A DNA stretch of 6,834 bases from assembly GCA_021796315.1 (NCBI GenBank), contig JAJYOH010000332.1:1-6834 (forward strand), read 5' to 3'. Positions 6,136-6,834 of the stretch are shown here, one piece after another; the first letter of the stretch is position 1; each line of letters opens with the position of its first letter. The stretch comes from Chloroflexota bacterium. GTDB lineage: Bacteria; Chloroflexota; Anaerolineae; Anaerolineales; Villigracilaceae. The notes beneath the pieces were generated by a model. That model was not told the DNA's origin. It worked only from the letters and a program-made list of their open reading frames with translations, and ran no database searches. Both the position numbers and the translations under genes were made by a program.

Positions 6136-6145
6136 GGGTTGTTCC

Positions 6146-6154
6146 TGTTATAAT
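6146..6154 (+). promoter_or_regulatory. Extended -10 promoter upstream of the mannosyltransferase gene
   Basis: TGTTATAAT is a perfect TGn extended -10 with consensus TATAAT, placed just after the tRNA terminator. Transcription would begin near 6161, giving a leader of about 155 nt that contains a CCCAAA/TTTGGG hairpin (6158-6173) and all of repeat copy 2. No -35 match is obvious, as is common for extended -10 promoters. Confidence 0.55.
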
Positions 6155-6171
6155 TTTCCCAAATTATTTTG

Positions 6172-6309
6172 GGGTCGTATGCAAAATAAGAATATTACGT
6201 CTTTGCGAGCCGCTGTTCCGAACGTAGTGAGGACGGCGAAGCAATCCCCACTGCAATTTGGGAGACTGCTTCGGGGGAAATAGCCCCTCGCAGCGACGCT
6301 AAAAATTTG
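6172..6309 (+). repeat. Dispersed palindromic repeat, copy 2
   Basis: Homologous to 645-800 at both ends (see that entry for the alignment) but with a different core. The outer arms pair imperfectly: CGTCTTTGCGAG (about 6198-6209) against CTCGCAGCGACG (about 6288-6299). The inner arms GAAGCAATCCCC and GGGAGACTGCTTC pair next, and a GGGG/CCCC mini-hairpin sits on the right arm. The core holds a GCCG...CGGC stem (about 6209-6236). The element ends 7 bp before the start codon of the following gene, and its last bases contribute to the GGAG ribosome binding site (6309-6312). Confidence 0.75.
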
Positions 6310-6316
6310 GAGATTC

Positions 6317-6834
6317 ATGATTCAAGTCAGGCAATTTTTCGAAAATCCCCACGCACCCCGCGATTGGTTTTGGAAGTCAATCTTGTTTCCGTTCCTGGTT
6401 ACGCGTTCCATCTGGGTGCTGGTCGCTTATTTCGCAACGGGAAATTACCTGTCCAACCCGAGCTATATCACTTATGTCAAAAGAGGCTATTTCCTTACGC
6501 GCGTTTTCCCTCTCGATATTTTTGCCCGTTGGGATTCGCGCTGGTATTTCTCGATTATCAAGGATGGATATCAGGCCTCTGTCAATCTGAAAACCGCCTA
6601 CAGCAACATGGCATTCTTTCCGCTCTATCCATATCTGGTCAAGAGTTTGGGATGGTTCGGCTTGGACTTGCCGAACGGTTATTACATTCTCGTCGGGCTT
6701 ATACTTTCAAACCTTTGTTTTCTGGCATCGGCGATGCTGCTTTATAAGTTGATCATAGGCCCACTGGGATTCCGTCATGCCACCGCTCAACGCACGCTTG
6801 GATTATTGTTCGTTTTTCCGGCCAGTTTCTTCTT
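6317..6834 (+). CDS. PIG-V-like mannosyltransferase family membrane protein, N-terminal part
   Basis: Open from the ATG at 6317 to the window edge, giving 172 residues of a longer protein. After a short polar start (1-18) there is a membrane helix at about 21-40. An extracytoplasmic-type loop follows with IFARWDSRWYFSIIKDGY (68-85) and NMAFFPLYPYLV (97-108), then helices at about 121-144 and from 158 on. The WD-x-x-W/H-Y...GY and AFFPLYP pattern matches PIG-V/Mannosyl_trans2 proteins of the GT-C fold, in which the Asp of the first loop (here Asp73) is the catalytic candidate. Such enzymes transfer mannose or another sugar from a polyprenyl-phosphate donor outside the membrane; bacterial members are poorly characterised and the acceptor is unknown. 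GGAG (6309-6312) lies 4 nt before the ATG. The C-terminal half is outside the window. Confidence 0.82.
   Translation, partial: MIQVRQFFENPHAPRDWFWKSILFPFLVTRSIWVLVAYFATGNYLSNPSYITYVKRGYFLTRVFPLDIFARWDSRWYFSIIKDGYQASVNLKTAYSNMAFFPLYPYLVKSLGWFGLDLPNGYYILVGLILSNLCFLASAMLLYKLIIGPLGFRHATAQRTLGLLFVFPASFF

Noticed and set aside
6307..6747. Plus-strand open frame of 146 codons at the right end
   Set aside because: It overlaps the PIG-V-like gene in another frame; only the frame from 6317 gives a recognisable membrane glycosyltransferase.

Overview
The window looks like an ordinary chromosomal segment of a mid-GC, free-living bacterium, most likely of the phylum Chloroflexota (class Anaerolineae or a relative). 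That placement is an inference from gene style: a TGS-containing nucleoside kinase, a PIG-V-like mannosyltransferase, a NadD with the variant IASHEIRRR tail, and short palindromic repeats between genes. No phage, transposase, plasmid or CRISPR signature is visible.

Layout from left to right. A DmpA-type P1 family peptidase runs leftwards off the window edge (1-425, minus; N-terminal 141 residues only). A 501-bp divergent intergenic region (426-926) holds two related stem-loops (490-562), a small hairpin (610-631) and copy 1 of a dispersed palindromic repeat (645-800). An MFS exporter of the EntS/MFS_3 type follows (927-2186, plus) and converges on a large nucleoside kinase (2247-3950, minus), with a probable terminator between them. 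Upstream of the kinase, on the same strand, is a ketopantoate reductase family gene (4049-5110, minus). A 247-bp divergent region with two TATACT -10 elements separates it from nadD (5358-5966, plus). Next come a strong sigma-70-type promoter, a tRNA-Pro(GGG) gene and a textbook terminator (5976-6135). The window ends with an extended -10 promoter, copy 2 of the dispersed repeat (6172-6309), and the start of a PIG-V-like membrane mannosyltransferase that runs off the right edge (6317-6834).

Functionally the centre is cofactor and nucleotide housekeeping: ketopantoate reduction for pantothenate/CoA, NAD synthesis by NadD, and a predicted nucleoside kinase. The flanks are membrane transport and glycosylation. 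The genes are mostly separately promoted units rather than one operon. 

I did not find a convincing new multi-gene system. The observations most worth a second look are non-coding: the two repeat copies with conserved ends and different hairpin cores, one of them filling the 5' leader of the mannosyltransferase; the twin stem-loops upstream of the peptidase; a possible leaderless nadD; and a long leader upstream of the ketopantoate reductase gene.
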